Origin: Dendrophyllia cribrosa
Lineage: Eukaryota > Cnidaria > Anthozoa > Scleractinia > Dendrophylliidae
Assembly: GCA_024195265.1 (NCBI GenBank)
Contig: JAJLRJ010000014.1
Location: forward strand, 14,510,459-14,574,458
Direction of reading: 5' to 3'
DNA length: 64,000 nt
Shown here: positions 11,479-25,484 of the stretch, in pieces
How the letters are laid out: every line of letters starts with the position of its first letter
Position numbering within the stretch: the stretch's first letter is position 1
Translations under genes and position numbers: made by a program
Notes under the pieces: model-generated
The model's database searches: none
The model's input: only the letters and a program-made list of their open reading frames with translations
Told to the model about the DNA's origin: nothing

Positions 11479-11650
11479 AGGCCATTTTCGAGTTACGTTA
11501 TGCCTCGTTGTCAAAGCGAGGCTAGGTGCACATCCTTTCATATGAAGATGAGTTTTATTTGCATTTGAATAAAAAACAATTTTCATATGAAAGGTTGTGC
11601 ACCTAGCCTCGCTTTGACAACGAGGCATAACGTAACTCGGAAATGGCCTA
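11479..11650. mobile_element. Palindromic MITE
   Basis: Inverted arms of about 70 bp beginning AGGCCATTTTCGAGTTACG and containing GTCAAAGCGAGGCTAGGTG close on an AT-rich loop. Similar CAAAGCGAGGCTA words occur near 53470-53560. Confidence 0.75.
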
Positions 11651-12356
11651 TTGAGATCGTTGTAAAACCAAGTTTTAATTTAATGCAAGATAATAAAGAA
11701 ATGACATGTTTTGCGATTATTTATGTTTAATTTATGTTTTAAAAAACATAAATTAGCATAAAACATCTTTTGGTGGATTAAAACCTAATGTTTTTGCACT
11801 CATTTTTATTCGCGACATAATGAATCGAAGAACACGCACTCTTGATAGTTTTGAGGAGATCCTAGAGCTCAGGTTTCGGCGGCTTGGAGGGGCTGGTGGT
11901 TTTGGGGACGAGAAAGGCATGTGTTCAGCAGGTGCGTTGGAATGGACTTCTACGGCTGTTATTCAGCTTCACTGACGAGACTACTTTATTTTGTAGTTTA
12001 AAACTGTTTTGAGAAAATGTTTCTTCTTCAAATGAAGGTCGCTCTTTCCTCGCCCCCTTCCACGCTTCGCTGTCTTTCCATACCGGACTCCAGATTTCGC
12101 GAGTCAGTGTTCGCTTGCTTGCGCTTGTCGCTCGATCATCTTTTTGTTTCGATATCTTAAAATTTAACTTGATAGTGAGGCCTAAGGGACACCTTCAAAG
12201 GAGTTAATGAGTAAACATGTGTTGTAAAAGTGCGGTAAAAGTGCTTGATTGTTTTCCCGATCCGAGAAATCGATCGGGACATCCTCGGCACAGCTTCGAT
12301 AAAGTCTTCGGACATCCTCGGAGACCAAGGGACACAGGTCACGTGGCTTTGTTTGA

Positions 12357-12370
12357 GTAACCGCGGTACA
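12357..12370 (+). promoter_or_regulatory. Imperfect X-box-like (RFX) palindrome upstream of BBS9
   Basis: GTAACC-GC-GGTACA lies 25 bp before the BBS9 ATG. The RFX X-box consensus is GTNRCC, a 0-3 base spacer, then RGYAAC; the left half fits and the right half misses its last two bases. RFX factors control ciliary genes including BBS genes in several animals. Position and gene identity make it a reasonable candidate only. Confidence 0.3.
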
Positions 12371-12394
12371 ACAAATGCTTGTTCCTATCCAAAG

Positions 12395-14077
12395 ATGTCG
12401 CTGTTCAAAGCGAGAGATTGGTGGGCAACTTACGCTGGAAGCGATGAAGAATTTGATTTAGGATGCTTGTGTGTGGCAAATATCGACAATAATGCTTCAA
12501 AATTTGGTAAGCCTGTGAAAGGTTTTGTTTCTGGTTTTGTCTGCAGGCGGTTAAACATTTCTAGGTGTTCAATCTAAAGTGGTTTTCCAGGGGTTTTCAG
12601 CTGCGTTGGCCGGTCGTGGGACGAAACGAGGAAGCAACTTTTATATTCTTTGTTTGTGCTCTAGAAGAGTCGTGTTGACACTGTCAGGCTTAATTTTATT
12701 ATCTTAAATGTAAATCGTATCAAAACGTTTTGCTTAAGTTTTCCACGACACACTGTATCGATCTTCATTTGCGAATAACGCGAGTCGAGGTGATTTAAGC
12801 TCATAAATAAACTGTCAAGCTAAGTTTGGTTGCTAACGACTTTTCTTTGTTTTTGTTTTTGATATCGATGATAAAAACTCTCAAAAATATATAAAGTTTA
12901 TCCATAAAAATTATTCCATTTTTTCGATTTGCAAAGGAAAAATTGAGTTAATCCTTAACTTGCATAGGAAAATTATTGATTTTAGTTAAGCTTTTAAAAG
13001 TCTTATGGATTAATGAATTTTATTTAATTCTGTCATGAACAGCCTAATCTTCAAAACTGCTTATTTTGTTTCAGATAAAATTATAGTAGGTAGCTATCAT
13101 GGAATTCTTCGAATTTATTGCCCCAAGCCACCTAATTTTAAACCTGATGACCTTATGCTGGAAGTCCAGTTGCAACAACCAATTTTACAATTGGAAGCAG
13201 GCAGATTTGTGTCGTAAGTAGGAGAAAGATTTGATTTTATATAATCAAACTCATCTTTGGTATTGTACAAAATGATAACAAATATGTCACATAATTAATT
13301 TTGTATAGTTGTACAGTGCCACATAGTGTGTCACACAACCTGTGGCAAACTCTCCCTTCTGAATTTATTCAAGTTCTTAAAATTCAATCATGTAAAAACA
13401 TTGGACCTTTTCACATGTCACAAATAAGCGTTTTTAGCTTCATGTGTGTGAACTTTTACTAGTCATGGATTGACCCCATGCGATTTTCCCTGCCCTATTT
13501 CAGACCTGACCCAAAATGCGATACCCTATTTCAGACCAGACCCTTAAATCGATAATAGAAGGGCTTCTTATTCCCGATGTTAAATACACTGTAATCAAAC
13601 CGCATTTCTCAAGGGATGAAAAAAGTAGCTTCTTCTAAAAACCATACCCAATTCCAGACCAGAGTGCACAAACCATACAATGTACACTATTTCAGACCAA
13701 AATGGTCAAGATCTATGCCCTATTTCAGACCAAAACACATACCCCGGGGGATTGACCCATGCGTCAGTTGATTTTTCTATCAAAAAGTAGCATGCACAGA
13801 TTACCCGAAATTGTGCATACTGTAAGATATTCCTCTTTATCTTGAAAGTTTACTTGGTGACCTATCCTGATTTTCTGTATGTAAGCAGTTTTTGGTATTC
13901 CTTCCTTAGATAAAAGTTTAAGAACAAATTCTCTACTCCATTATAAACTAATAGTTTTAAATGGTTTGAACCCAGTCCTAAGTATCAGGCCTGGCCTGCC
14001 ATGCCAAGATTAGCTTTTGCTACCTGCGGGCCTGTCTTGTATATTGTATAATAATTAACTAATAAAATTATAGACTT

Positions 14078-14117
<40 letters not shown>

Positions 14118-17100
14118 AGTCTGTTGAGTGTGATCGTCCGGGTTAGTGTACAAGGTAGTTCTGTAAAGAACAGAAGTCATCTTCAGATGCTGAAGATGAC
14201 TTCTGATCAGTACAGTCTAAAATTTAGACTAATGCTATACAGTGTAGCTCAGAAGAAGGTTGGACACCTTACGGGTATGGTAGGCTATGTAAGCCTAAGC
14301 CTAGCTGAGGTCACAGGTTCAATCCTGAGTGGGGATTTTAGATTTTCTTTTTTACACTTAAACATTTATTGAAAATAAAATTCTAAGTGTTGACATTACG
14401 TTATGTAATTATTCTCAATAAGGAGGGGGACATTGGGGGGTAGCCCATACCGCAATACCGCAGCATAAAATAAAAAATACTGCAATACCGCAACAAAAAT
14501 CGACAAAATACCGATACCGCAGGTATGGATATCAGTCGGGTACAAATATTTTTAGAGGGATGTAGAATAAGCGATCTAGTTACGGTCAGTTGCGCGTTTT
14601 ACGTAGTCGTACAAAAGACTTACCTCGGAGAAGGAATTAAAGCTTTCGCAGCAAATGACCATGTGACACTCTCGTAACAGTTCCAGGTTGCATACCGAAA
14701 ATGTTAATTGCTCTCTACAAGTGATATCCCTGTGTCCTCTTAACACTACGAATTCACAATTAGAATCATTTTTCACTTTTTCTCCGAGAATGAAGCTCAG
14801 TAGTAGTTTTTTTTACAGCAACTGATCACGTGACTCACTCATAATAGTTACAGTTGTTACATGTGATAACTTGTTTTTCCTTTAATTAATATGTCTCTTA
14901 TAAGTAAGTTGGAGTTATTCCTTCCCCTGGTTTTCCTGTCTTCTCGGATAAGGACATTAAACACAAGGTCCAGTCTCCTGGTTTGAGATGGAATGAGCAG
15001 GGGATTTACATGTATCTTCTTTCCCCGGACAGCAGCTAGGACTTCTGATGCTAAACACTCATGATTGCAAACATCATGGTTTGTGAAGCGCATTTGGAAA
15101 TCCCCGGCTGGCTGCGCGCAATTCACCGGCTGTCACATTCCATCATGAGTTTATGAATGACGCTATTGTTATACGGTAGAGATTACATACGTAATCTAGG
15201 GATCTCTAGGAGTGTTATTTCATAATACTATTTGGGGAATGACAGCAAAGGTCAGCAAATCATCAGCCTGTCAAATACCGAAATACCGCGCAAAAACACG
15301 TGTTTCACCGAATACCGCAGTCCAAAATAATCAAATACTGCATACCGCAGTCTCAGACAATACCGAAATACCGCATTCAAACATAAAATTTACTGAAATA
15401 CCGCACGAAAAATGGACCAATACCATGATTCTGCGAACCCCAATGTCCCCCTCAATAAGGTGTCTGACCTCCTGAGCTATTCTTGGTTTTCACATGATGT
15501 CATAAAAATTAAAAAAACTAAAGTATACATCATACAAAGCTGTTTCTAACATGGTATGTGGATACCAGTGTTACAATCTTTCACAAAAAGTTTCAGGTTT
15601 TAAAAATCTTTTGCTTCTGATTTGTGAAGGTTTTGAATGTGTCCTGCAATTCGTCGCGCTATTTCAGATAAGCAGTGAAAATAAACAAAATTGAACCAGT
15701 TGAAACTTATTTTTTGTATTATAGATGCTTATAAGCCGATTTAATGTAACTTATAGTGAATTCAATGTTTTGTGATGTGACTTTTGGTATAATTAAGACT
15801 TTGAATTTTTGGCCGCCACATTCCTTTAAGTGGGACACCAAGATGGCCGCTCCATACATTTCTTACTAAAAATGTCTAATACTCGTTCGCCTACATTTGT
15901 ATAACTCTTGAACGAAATGCTCTTGCGCTTCAAAATTTGGCCCAGATGTGTAGTTTTAAACTCTCTACAATTCCATAAACATTTTGGTTTCGAAATCTGT
16001 TGTTAAATGCTTCCGAATTTTGATATGATGTAAGTGAAAACCAAGAATAGCAGATACAGTAGACTCTACCCTTTCGCTCTGTCAAAATGTAGGTCAATGT
16101 CAACAATAACATTTCTTTTCAGAACTACAGTACACTAACCTGGACGATCACACTCCACAGATAAACAATTTATAAATGTTTTATTGGCCGTTTTTATGCT
16201 TGAGACGTTAAAGTCGTCCAGACGCAATTAACGTCTCAGACGTTAAATGCGTCTGGTATAAAAACGGGACGCTTTAAAGTAGATGGTCACAGGGAAAAAC
16301 ACAAGATTTTCTAAAGAAAACTATTCTCGGAAGTGACTGGATACGACTAAAGTTGTCCCAAAATAAATTTTAAGAGCACGAATATACAAATAGGGCTAAA
16401 TTCGTCCTCTTTAAGGCCGTCCCGTTTTTATACTAGACGTATTTAACGTCTGAGACGTTAAAGTCGTCTGTTAAGTGCTTCTGAACCACGCACTTAAAAG
16501 AAGATGTTAAAGTCGTCAGATGTTAAATCCGTCTGGCTTATTTTCCGTTTTTATACTAGACGTTAAAGTCGTCTCGAGACGACATTAACGTCTCAGACGA
16601 TATTAACGTCTGTAGCATAAAAACGGCCATTCTCTTTTCAAGAATTCACTTGATATTTCCTTCTGGGATATTTCTCCAAAATCAAGCCAGGTGACCTGCC
16701 TGGCTTGAAAGGGCTGGGTAGTCAGAATGCAACCAGTACCAGACATACTGTATGACTTGTATAACTGTCCACTTTTATTTCTCAATTTTGTGCCTTTGGT
16801 GCTTGATGTGGTGTAACTTTGCATGAAGAATGTTACGTGCAGTAAGGACGGCATAAACAACCAATGCAAATAGGGCATTTAACCATCTGTGAAAATAATA
16901 ATTATTTTTAAATTCATTTTCTTTTATTCAGCGGAGTTGATCAACTTCACTTAGCTGTTCTGCACTCAAGAAAGCTTGCTGTTTTCAGTGTATCAGGTAC
17001 AGTGCAACCAACCAGTGCCACCCATATTACACTGTTTCGGCCTGTAGGCCTCATCAGTGCAGTACTGAAAAACTGGGGTGAATTGGTCTTTAAGATCGAT

Positions 17101-20100
17101 TCTTGTGATTGCCCACATGTGGTACAATCATAGTACAGTGTAGTGAGCTATGTGCAATGCTAAATAGGCGGTGGCATCCTCAGTTTAGAGTGCTCAACAA
17201 GACTGTTCAAGTCGAGGAGCGATTCATAACTGCAGACAGTGACACTGTATATATATTGTACATAATGAAAAAACTTAATTTTCAATTTGATTCCACTTTG
17301 AAAATGTTTTTTTGCACTGAACTCTTCACTTGTGTTTGTTTATGAGGTTGGCTTATAACATTGTCTAATTAATACATTATTTTGTAGCTGGGCCTGGTCT
17401 CAGTAGTCACCAAAAGTAATACGGGTATATGTTTGTTTGATTGTATCAGGATTTCAGATTGAGGGTTTGGAGATGTTGTGCCTGACTGTTTAATTTGCTT
17501 AACTGGCCATTGTTTGTATTTTCTCTTTCTAGTGATATCAGGAGCTGTAGAACATGGAAATCATTACACCCTTAACCTGGTGTATGAACATATTTTGGAG
17601 AGAACAGCATATAACATGACATATGGTCCTTTTGGTGGGGTTAAAAGTAAGTTCTCCACTGCAAATAAATTTTATTACTGTATGGATATAGCAGCTAGAG
17701 CTCCAAATTAACTCCAGTGCTTGGTGGCCAGTTGGGCCAGTTTCCTTGAATTCTTAAGGGGCCTGTTTTCACAGGTGATTTTTTTGTGCAATTTTTGTCT
17801 CGCGCAAGTTGCATCTTCAAATCGCATGTGTAAACTGGCGGTGATTTCAGTGCAATTTGGGCCCAATTTGTCGCACCATGTCACAGAGGTTTCGAACATG
17901 TTCAAAGCCTGATGCAACTTGGCGGCGATTTTTGGGAAATCACAGCAAATCAAAGCAAATCTCGCACCCGAATTGCACAGCAAATCGACGCTAGTTTGCA
18001 CTTGCAACAAAAGTTGTATCGGAGAGCGCGACAAAAATCGCATAAAAAATTGCATGTGTAAACAGGCCTTTAGTAGCCTATCCCAACATAAAGTAGCTCA
18101 AAGTGAAAACATGTGCAACTTCGAAACTGTCCCAAACAGAACTCTGGGTAAGTCTAGAGTCACACAGCAATCACAAAATCAAAATGGCATCCAGATGTTG
18201 TGAATGTGGATCACTTGTGAAACCACCATTAAAACATCTCAGAATTTTTCACTTCAGAACTAAAAATTCACTAAAATTGATGAACTTAGAGTTGAGGAAA
18301 AGAAAAGAAGAGAAAGGTAGTCCAATTAAAAGTTGCATATTTAGTTTTATTTTAACTTTGTTCTTCGCATAATCTTTATTCATTTGCAACTTTTTGAAAT
18401 TCTTTATCAAAGTCCTACATTGGGTGATCAAACCTCAACTTTTGGTTGCCTTTGTCAGTTTTATTAAAATCGCCACTGGCGACTGGGTGACTGCCAATTT
18501 TTAGCCCTGGATATAGTATTGTTTTTATTAGCAGGCCATCTATGTACACTTTATAGTCAGAGTGGGCACTTGGATCAACCCCTGCCTCCTCAGGGATCTG
18601 GGGATCATACTCCGCCCACCCCTCCCTCCAGCTTTACTGTAGAGGATCTGGGGATCACGCCTCACCCACCCCTCCCTCCTCAGGGATCTGGGGATCATGC
18701 TCCACCCAGCCCTCTCTCCAGCTTTGCTGTAGGGGATCTGGAGATCATGCCTCACCCACCCCTCCCTCCTCAGGGATCTGGGGATCATGCTCCACCCAGC
18801 CATCTCTCCAGCTTTGCTGTAGGGGATCTGGAGATCATGCCTCACCCACCCCTCCCTCCAGCTATGCTATCCAATTTGTAACAACTTGGCATTCTGGAAA
18901 TCAAGTAGCCTGCAAAAGCATCCAGTGTTCAGCTGCCAAGAAGTCTCCACAAAGTACACTGTATATGTAGAACTTTGTTCTGGGTGCATAATAATAAATA
19001 TCAGAAGCTCATAACAGAGAAGCAATTAACTCGTGGCCAATGCTGGGGATTTTCATACTTGTCCAATACTCTGACAAATTTATGCATAGCATTGTACTGT
19101 ACATGTAATACATTGTGCTGTATTGTGCCATTCTAGAATGTATTGTTAAACTATTGTTATGGTCATATAATACAATGCTATGCATAAATTTGTCCGAGTA
19201 TTGGACAACCCTTGGGATTTTTAGGAAACGCAGTGAGCCAATCAGAATTTACTTCCTAATATAGAATTGTATAAAAGAAGCCTACTTCCACGCTCCCACA
19301 ACACTTGTGCATGTTGAATTGCAGGTAAACCTTGTATTTTGTTTCAAACAAGATGCTACAAAGGTCAATAATTGAAGGGTGTCCCGACAAGAACATCCTA
19401 AGTATGTTTTTGGTAACTTTCACTAAAATTGTATGTTTCAGGCCTTTAAAAGCTCAGTTTTTCAAATTAATGATTTATTGTTAAGGTACTTAAAACAAAT
19501 CCAAAATGGGGAAGAAAATCCCCGGGGGGGGGGGGGGGGGGGGGGGGGACTCCCATATAAAATGACGGGGGTGCTCGTCATACCTTTTAGGGGTCGAAAT
19601 TTGGAGATTGGTACCGCTTGGGGTACTAAAATCTAAAATGACCCCCGTTAGAATTATCACAGTACCTTTTAGGGTATGAGCCGAAAAAATATTATAGAAT
19701 ATGACGTGTTGTTTTAGAATTGGTACCTCTTGGGGGTAAAAATTATTTTGAGCCACGCCCATCAAACAACATACTGGTACCTTTTAGGGTGTTTTTCGAA
19801 AATTTCCGACGAGCACCCCCGTCATTTTTATATGGGAGTCCCCCCCCCCCCGGGAAAATCCACATCTTTGAGAAAATGTTTTGGGCCCCTATGACACCCT
19901 ATGGCCCCCAGGACACCCTATGTATTATTCTGTTTGAAGATGGAAGATTTGTTGACCTGGTTTAAATCCTTTCAGTCATATTTTCATGATCCAGTCATAA
20001 TTTTGGCAAGTGAGCCCCTTTTGAGGCTAAAAATCCAAGATTTCAGTGAAAATTTTCCAAAAACGTACTTAGGACGTTATTGCCGGGAGCCCTTCAATAA

Positions 20101-23100
20101 TTATTGCACTTTGCAGCTCTGAGACTTGACCAAAATGTCAACTTTATACTATTCAAATGGCCATTGACTCCCTTCGGAGAAAAGAAAGCCGATTATGCCG
20201 AATTGGAGGAAGCGGAGACAAGGAGAAATTGTATGCACCGTGGAAAAACTTTACCAGGAAAGCGACAAAATTCCCATTTAGATTGCTTACCATCTCAGGT
20301 TTAACTTAATACTCCACAGCAATTTGTGTCTACAGGAACATACTAGCAATCAAAATAAGTTAATGAATGAAATACAATGAAATGATAAAAACACAGAGTT
20401 CAAAACTTTAGGACACCTGCATCAAAGAAAGATGAAAATGAAATAAAGATGCAAACAACATGTAGAGTTCTCCAAATCACTTTTATTTAAAAACAAAGAC
20501 AAATACAATGCAGTTGAATGAAATAAATAACTTGTATGTATTTGAAAGGTCATTTCAGATCTTCAACAGCCGGTTTTTCACAGTTAAAATTACTCAAAAC
20601 AAATCGTAACTCGAAACAGAAGCTCATGATAGCTTCTGCTTGAAAAATAATAAGAAAACTTCGAAATTCCTCAAGACAACTTTGTTGAGATGATGAAAAC
20701 GCACTCCATGAGTTCAGAACCTAAGCGATGCCACATTCACAAACAAATACCGTCACATAAAAATTAACGCAACTCAGTTTTAAAAATATTACGTTAAATT
20801 ATTTCTCAAGATACAAATCATCAGAACTTTCTCTTATGAAATCATAAATTCAGAAAACAAGTATGCTCGAGTAGGAGCTAAATAAACATGTTTGAAACTA
20901 ACTGATTTGGCATAATTATGCTCATTTCCTCTCAAAACTCGCTTTGAAAACCAATTATAGTATATACAAAGAAAAACCATGGTAAGGACGGGTTGACAAA
21001 GTCGGTGAAAGTTTTAAAGAGTGTTGGCTGTTTAAAATACAACTAACTGAATATTTATAGGCCTTAAACACTCCAAAAGACACTTGCACTCTTCAACTTT
21101 GGAGAGAGCATAAAACGTTGGGTCTCTGTTTTTTTATACCAAGATAGAAAGTTCAGTAATGAATAATGGATATGCCACCAACCAATTTTTATTATCGAGA
21201 GGAGTAAGACAAGGTTGCCCTTTATCCCCTTATCTTTTTATTTTGGTAGCGGAACTACTCGCGGCTAAAATTAGACAAGACAACTCTATACAGGGAGTGA
21301 CAATCTTTGGAAAGGAAATTAAATTGAGTCAATTTGCGGATGACACCTCTTTGATTTGTAATAATTTAATTTCCGTTCAAAATTCTCTAGAGATATTACA
21401 ACAATTTAGGGGTGCATCGGGACTCCAATTAAATAATGCAAAGACTAAAGCGGTTTGGCTTGGGCCCTGGAAATCGAATATAAGCAAACCTTTTAATTTT
21501 AAATGGACGAATGAACCCATAAGAGTTCTAGGGATATTTGTCTCGTACAATGTAAAGGAAAATGAAAAAAAGAATGTCTCAAAGAAGATACAAGATCTCA
21601 ATACAAGGCTAGACATCTGGAGAAGCAGATCAATATCTCTATATGGAAAATGCCTACTTGTCAAATGTTTAGGAATTTCACAATTAATTTACTCTGCCTC
21701 GATCTTGAGTATACCAAAGGAATATTTACCTACAATTAATACTTCCATCTTTAGCTTTATTTGGGACAATAAACCGGATAAAATAAAAAGACAGGTTCTA
21801 TACCAAGACTATAATCAGGGTGGTCTCCGTGCACCAAATATTTCGGTTTTATGTAAAGCCTTGCACCTAGCGTGGATCTGTCGACTATTACTTTCTGAAA
21901 ACGAAACTGAGACATGGAAAACAGTCCCTGACTTTTTCTTTAAAAAATATGGAGGCCTAAAATTTCTTCTGCGCTACAACTATGATAATAAACTGTGGAG
22001 GAACTCGAAAATTCCTCGATATTACGAAGAGATTTTGTTTTTTTTTTAGAGAGTTAAAATTAATACTCTATGGCTATGACAATGGATGCGACATGTTATT
22101 GTTTAACAATAAAGATATAATAATAGATGGCAAACCCTTTTTTATTAAAGAATGGTATGGAAAAGGTATTACATTCATACAAGATATGCTGGACGACAAT
22201 GGTAAATTCCTGTCCTTTGAGAACTTTTTACAAAGATATAAAGTTAAATGTAATTTTTTAAATTATTTACAGGTTATCTCGGCTATCCCAAAACATCTTC
22301 TTGGTAAAGTCAGAAAACAGACCACATTGATAAAAGTAGATTTTCTCCGGATACAACAGAATTTTGGATATCGTCAACTATTGTTTTTGATCTCGCAAAG
22401 TTCAAATGTAAGGACTACTATTGGATGTTTATAAAGAAAATATCAAGTGACGCGGCGGGTCCCAAGAAATGGGAAAGAGATCTAGAGACAACTGACCTTA
22501 ATTGGGACGACATATTTGTTAGATCCACTGATATTTGTAAAGACCATAAGCTTATTATAATAAGGAGTTTTATTATAAACTAATGCATCGAATAGTCGCT
22601 ACAAAGAAGGAGCTATGTCTCTTCGGAATAGAAGCTAATGATAACTGCTTTTATTGTGATAAGCCCGATTCAATTATTCACACTTTTGTGGAATGCCATT
22701 TTTCTAAAATATTCTTCAACCAAGTAATAGATTATTTTAACAGAGTCAAATGCTGTCGTTTTAATGCCATCAGTATGTGAATGGCTCTTCGGACTATCGC
22801 TTACTAACGATCAACTTGCAACTAGCTTGATAAAAAAATTCAATTATTATACACTATTCGCAAAGCACTTCCTGTATATTCAAAAACTAGAAAAGAAGAA
22901 TAGTACTCTAAACGATTTTATATCAAAAATCACCTACAGACTCCAATGGGAAAAATTTTAATAAATATAATTTCATATTTATCAATGCGAAGATGGTTCT
23001 CCTCTCCGAGTTGACGTTTATCTATGCTGATTATCGTTATATATATATATATATGTAATTAAATAGTTTTAAGCAGGATTTCGAATATAAAACATGTAAG

Positions 23101-25445
23101 TAACCACTTCCTTTTTTTTATATGTTATGTACCTAAATGTAAAAAAAAAAAACCTTGTATATTGTTTATTTAAGAGGAATAAAGTTTAAATTAAAAAAAA
23201 AATAAAATAAAATAAAAAATAAGCCTTAAACACTGCACCGCTGTTCATATTTCAAAATCTATACAACAAGTTTTATTCCAACTGATTTGGGAAGAAAAAC
23301 ACATGGCATTGCGTACCGAATCATGAGAATTTGCTTCGCTTCTTCCGTACGTTTCAATTTCTTTGTAAAGTTAAAAACAATTCATATTTCATTACTACCA
23401 TTAAAACCTGACTTAAACAATCTGTCTAATTTAAAACTACATTTGAATAAGTGAACTACATTACCATATTGCACATAAAATTCTTTAAAAAACAATTTTA
23501 GTGGTGATTTGGTGGAGATAAAACTGGGCTAGAAGAAACATGAGTTGTCCATATTTCGTAGTGTTGAGCTTTTCGTTGTTCCTTACACTGTCGTCATCTT
23601 CTTAGAACTACTAGAATATTCTATACTTCTTCCTCTTCAGTTTTGAACCTCAAAAATAATGTGATTTGGTAGCAACGAAAATAGCCGTGAAAGTAAGCTG
23701 TCCATATTTCGCGAAGCGCTTGTAGTTTCCCCAAAGTTTTCTTGCCGTTTTGAGCAGTCTCGCGTGGAGCTGAAAACCTCCTTCCATATAAGGGCAAAAA
23801 ATTAATCTGTGATTCTGATCGGTCAGTTGGGACTTCTAATAATCCCCAGCATAGTTCTGAACATATAGGGGGAAGTTGCACACTTCTTCGTGATAAGCTT
23901 CTGTAAATATATTAAATTAATTTATAGTGTAGGGTAACAAGTTGTGAAAAAACTGGATGCTTTAAGTTTGTGGCTACACCTCAATTTATATGTACATTAT
24001 CTAATGTGTGCTTTTCTTTTCTGCCCATTTTCGTTGTTTTATCGAATACTTGTTTTTTTTTTTTTTCAGACAGGGATTTTATGTGTGTCCAATCCATGGA
24101 TGGCATGTTATCATTCTTTGAACAAGAGAGTTATGCCTTTGGAAGATTTCTTCCTGGATTTCTTCTTCCTGGTCCGCTGAGTTACATTGCAAAGACTGAC
24201 TCCTTCCTAACTGTCAGTTCATCAAGGCTGGTGGAAGCTTACAAGTATGAGAATTTCTTAAATTAAAACATTTTTTTTTACTTTTTAACTGTCTTTTTTT
24301 TTAAATGTACGTGTACATGTCAATATAACCGCAGTATATGCATACATGTACAGTGTATATCCAATTTATTTCAAACACTGAAAACGCTGTAAGCACTGAG
24401 ATATTTTATCCAGTAACCATAGAAATTACAGTGAATAAAAGTTGCAATTATGTTTCATCCCCTCTACTGTATTGATCGAAGGTATTAGTGTATTTGCCAC
24501 AATTTTGGGCTGTGGTTTGACCTTGGCAAAATCTTGTCTGATATTTTTGATTTTTTTTTTGCTGTTAGAAAAACTGTGGAAAAGAAAAGGATGCGGTCAA
24601 GTTTGAATACCCTGTGTAGACATTATTTTCTTTGTTTTCATGTTCATTAACTCCATTCTGAATTTTATATTCATTATTTTTATCAATTTTTTGGACAATA
24701 TCTTGTGATGGGCAGTTAGCTCTGTTTTCCCTTTCGGAACATTCAACTTTAAAGTTGTACTCCAACTCCTTACCCAGGGATTTTCCCTCTTCCCAGGGAT
24801 TTTCTTCTTACCCAAGCATTTTCCTCTTACCCAGGAATTTTCCCTTTACCTACATGTATGGATTTTCCTCTTACCCAGGGATTTCCCCCTACCCAGGGAT
24901 TTTCCCCTTACCTAGGGATTTTCCCCTTACCCAGGGATTTCCCCTTACACAGGGATTTTCCCCATAGGCATGGATTTTCCCCCTACCCAGGGATGTTCCC
25001 TTTACCCAGGGATTTTGCCTACATGTAGCTACTTTCAAGGATAGAAAAGCAAAACAGTCCCAGGATCAATTTTCCACAATTGCTTTTTCACTGACATCCC
25101 TCTGTTTAAAAAATTAATAACAGCCCTGCATGCAATGATAGTTTGCAAACTGACTTGACTACATATATAATTAATATGTGCCATAAATAATTTATTGTCT
25201 GTCTTTGTTAACAGATACCAGACTCTGGCTGTTGCTACTGATGCTAATACAAAAGAGGACATTGGAAACAAAAAAGTGTCTGGAAAGAAATTAACGGTAA
25301 CTTAACCTTCTATGCCAGTTGATGTACATGTAATATTTTTTCTGTGGATTGATTTGTACATGTACATAAATTCTTGAAAAGTACATGTAAAATCTTGATA
25401 ACTCAATCTAATGTAACACTGTGATGCATAATGTTGTCACCCCAG

Positions 25446-25484
<39 letters not shown>

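Larger units (their letters stand above)
10430..12100. other. Intergenic region with palindromes, no clear gene
   Basis: Between the lectin gene and BBS9. It contains two adjacent palindromes (11384-11456 and 11479-11650). I see no convincing exon apart from a weak open segment at 11820-11931 listed under findings. Confidence 0.4.
13214..16931 (+). other. BBS9 intron 2, repeat-filled
   Basis: Holds a degenerate repeat with recurring CCCTATTTCAGACC (13490-13745), a LINE-like tail with (TTG)n, a tRNA-like segment, a 1-kb element with 8-bp target duplication, one MITE of the TTCTTGG family and one of the GACGTTAA type. No exon needed here: flanking exons join in phase. Confidence 0.7.

Noticed and set aside
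14236..14333. A functional tRNA gene
   Set aside because: Box-like motifs exist but spacing is too long and no cloverleaf forms; kept only as a weak SINE candidate.
18519..18881. 120-codon Pro/His-rich frame
   Set aside because: Generated by the 90-bp tandem repeat in BBS9 intron 4.
24755..24967. 70-codon frame rich in Phe, Pro and Ser
   Set aside because: Generated by the 20-bp minisatellite in BBS9 intron 5.
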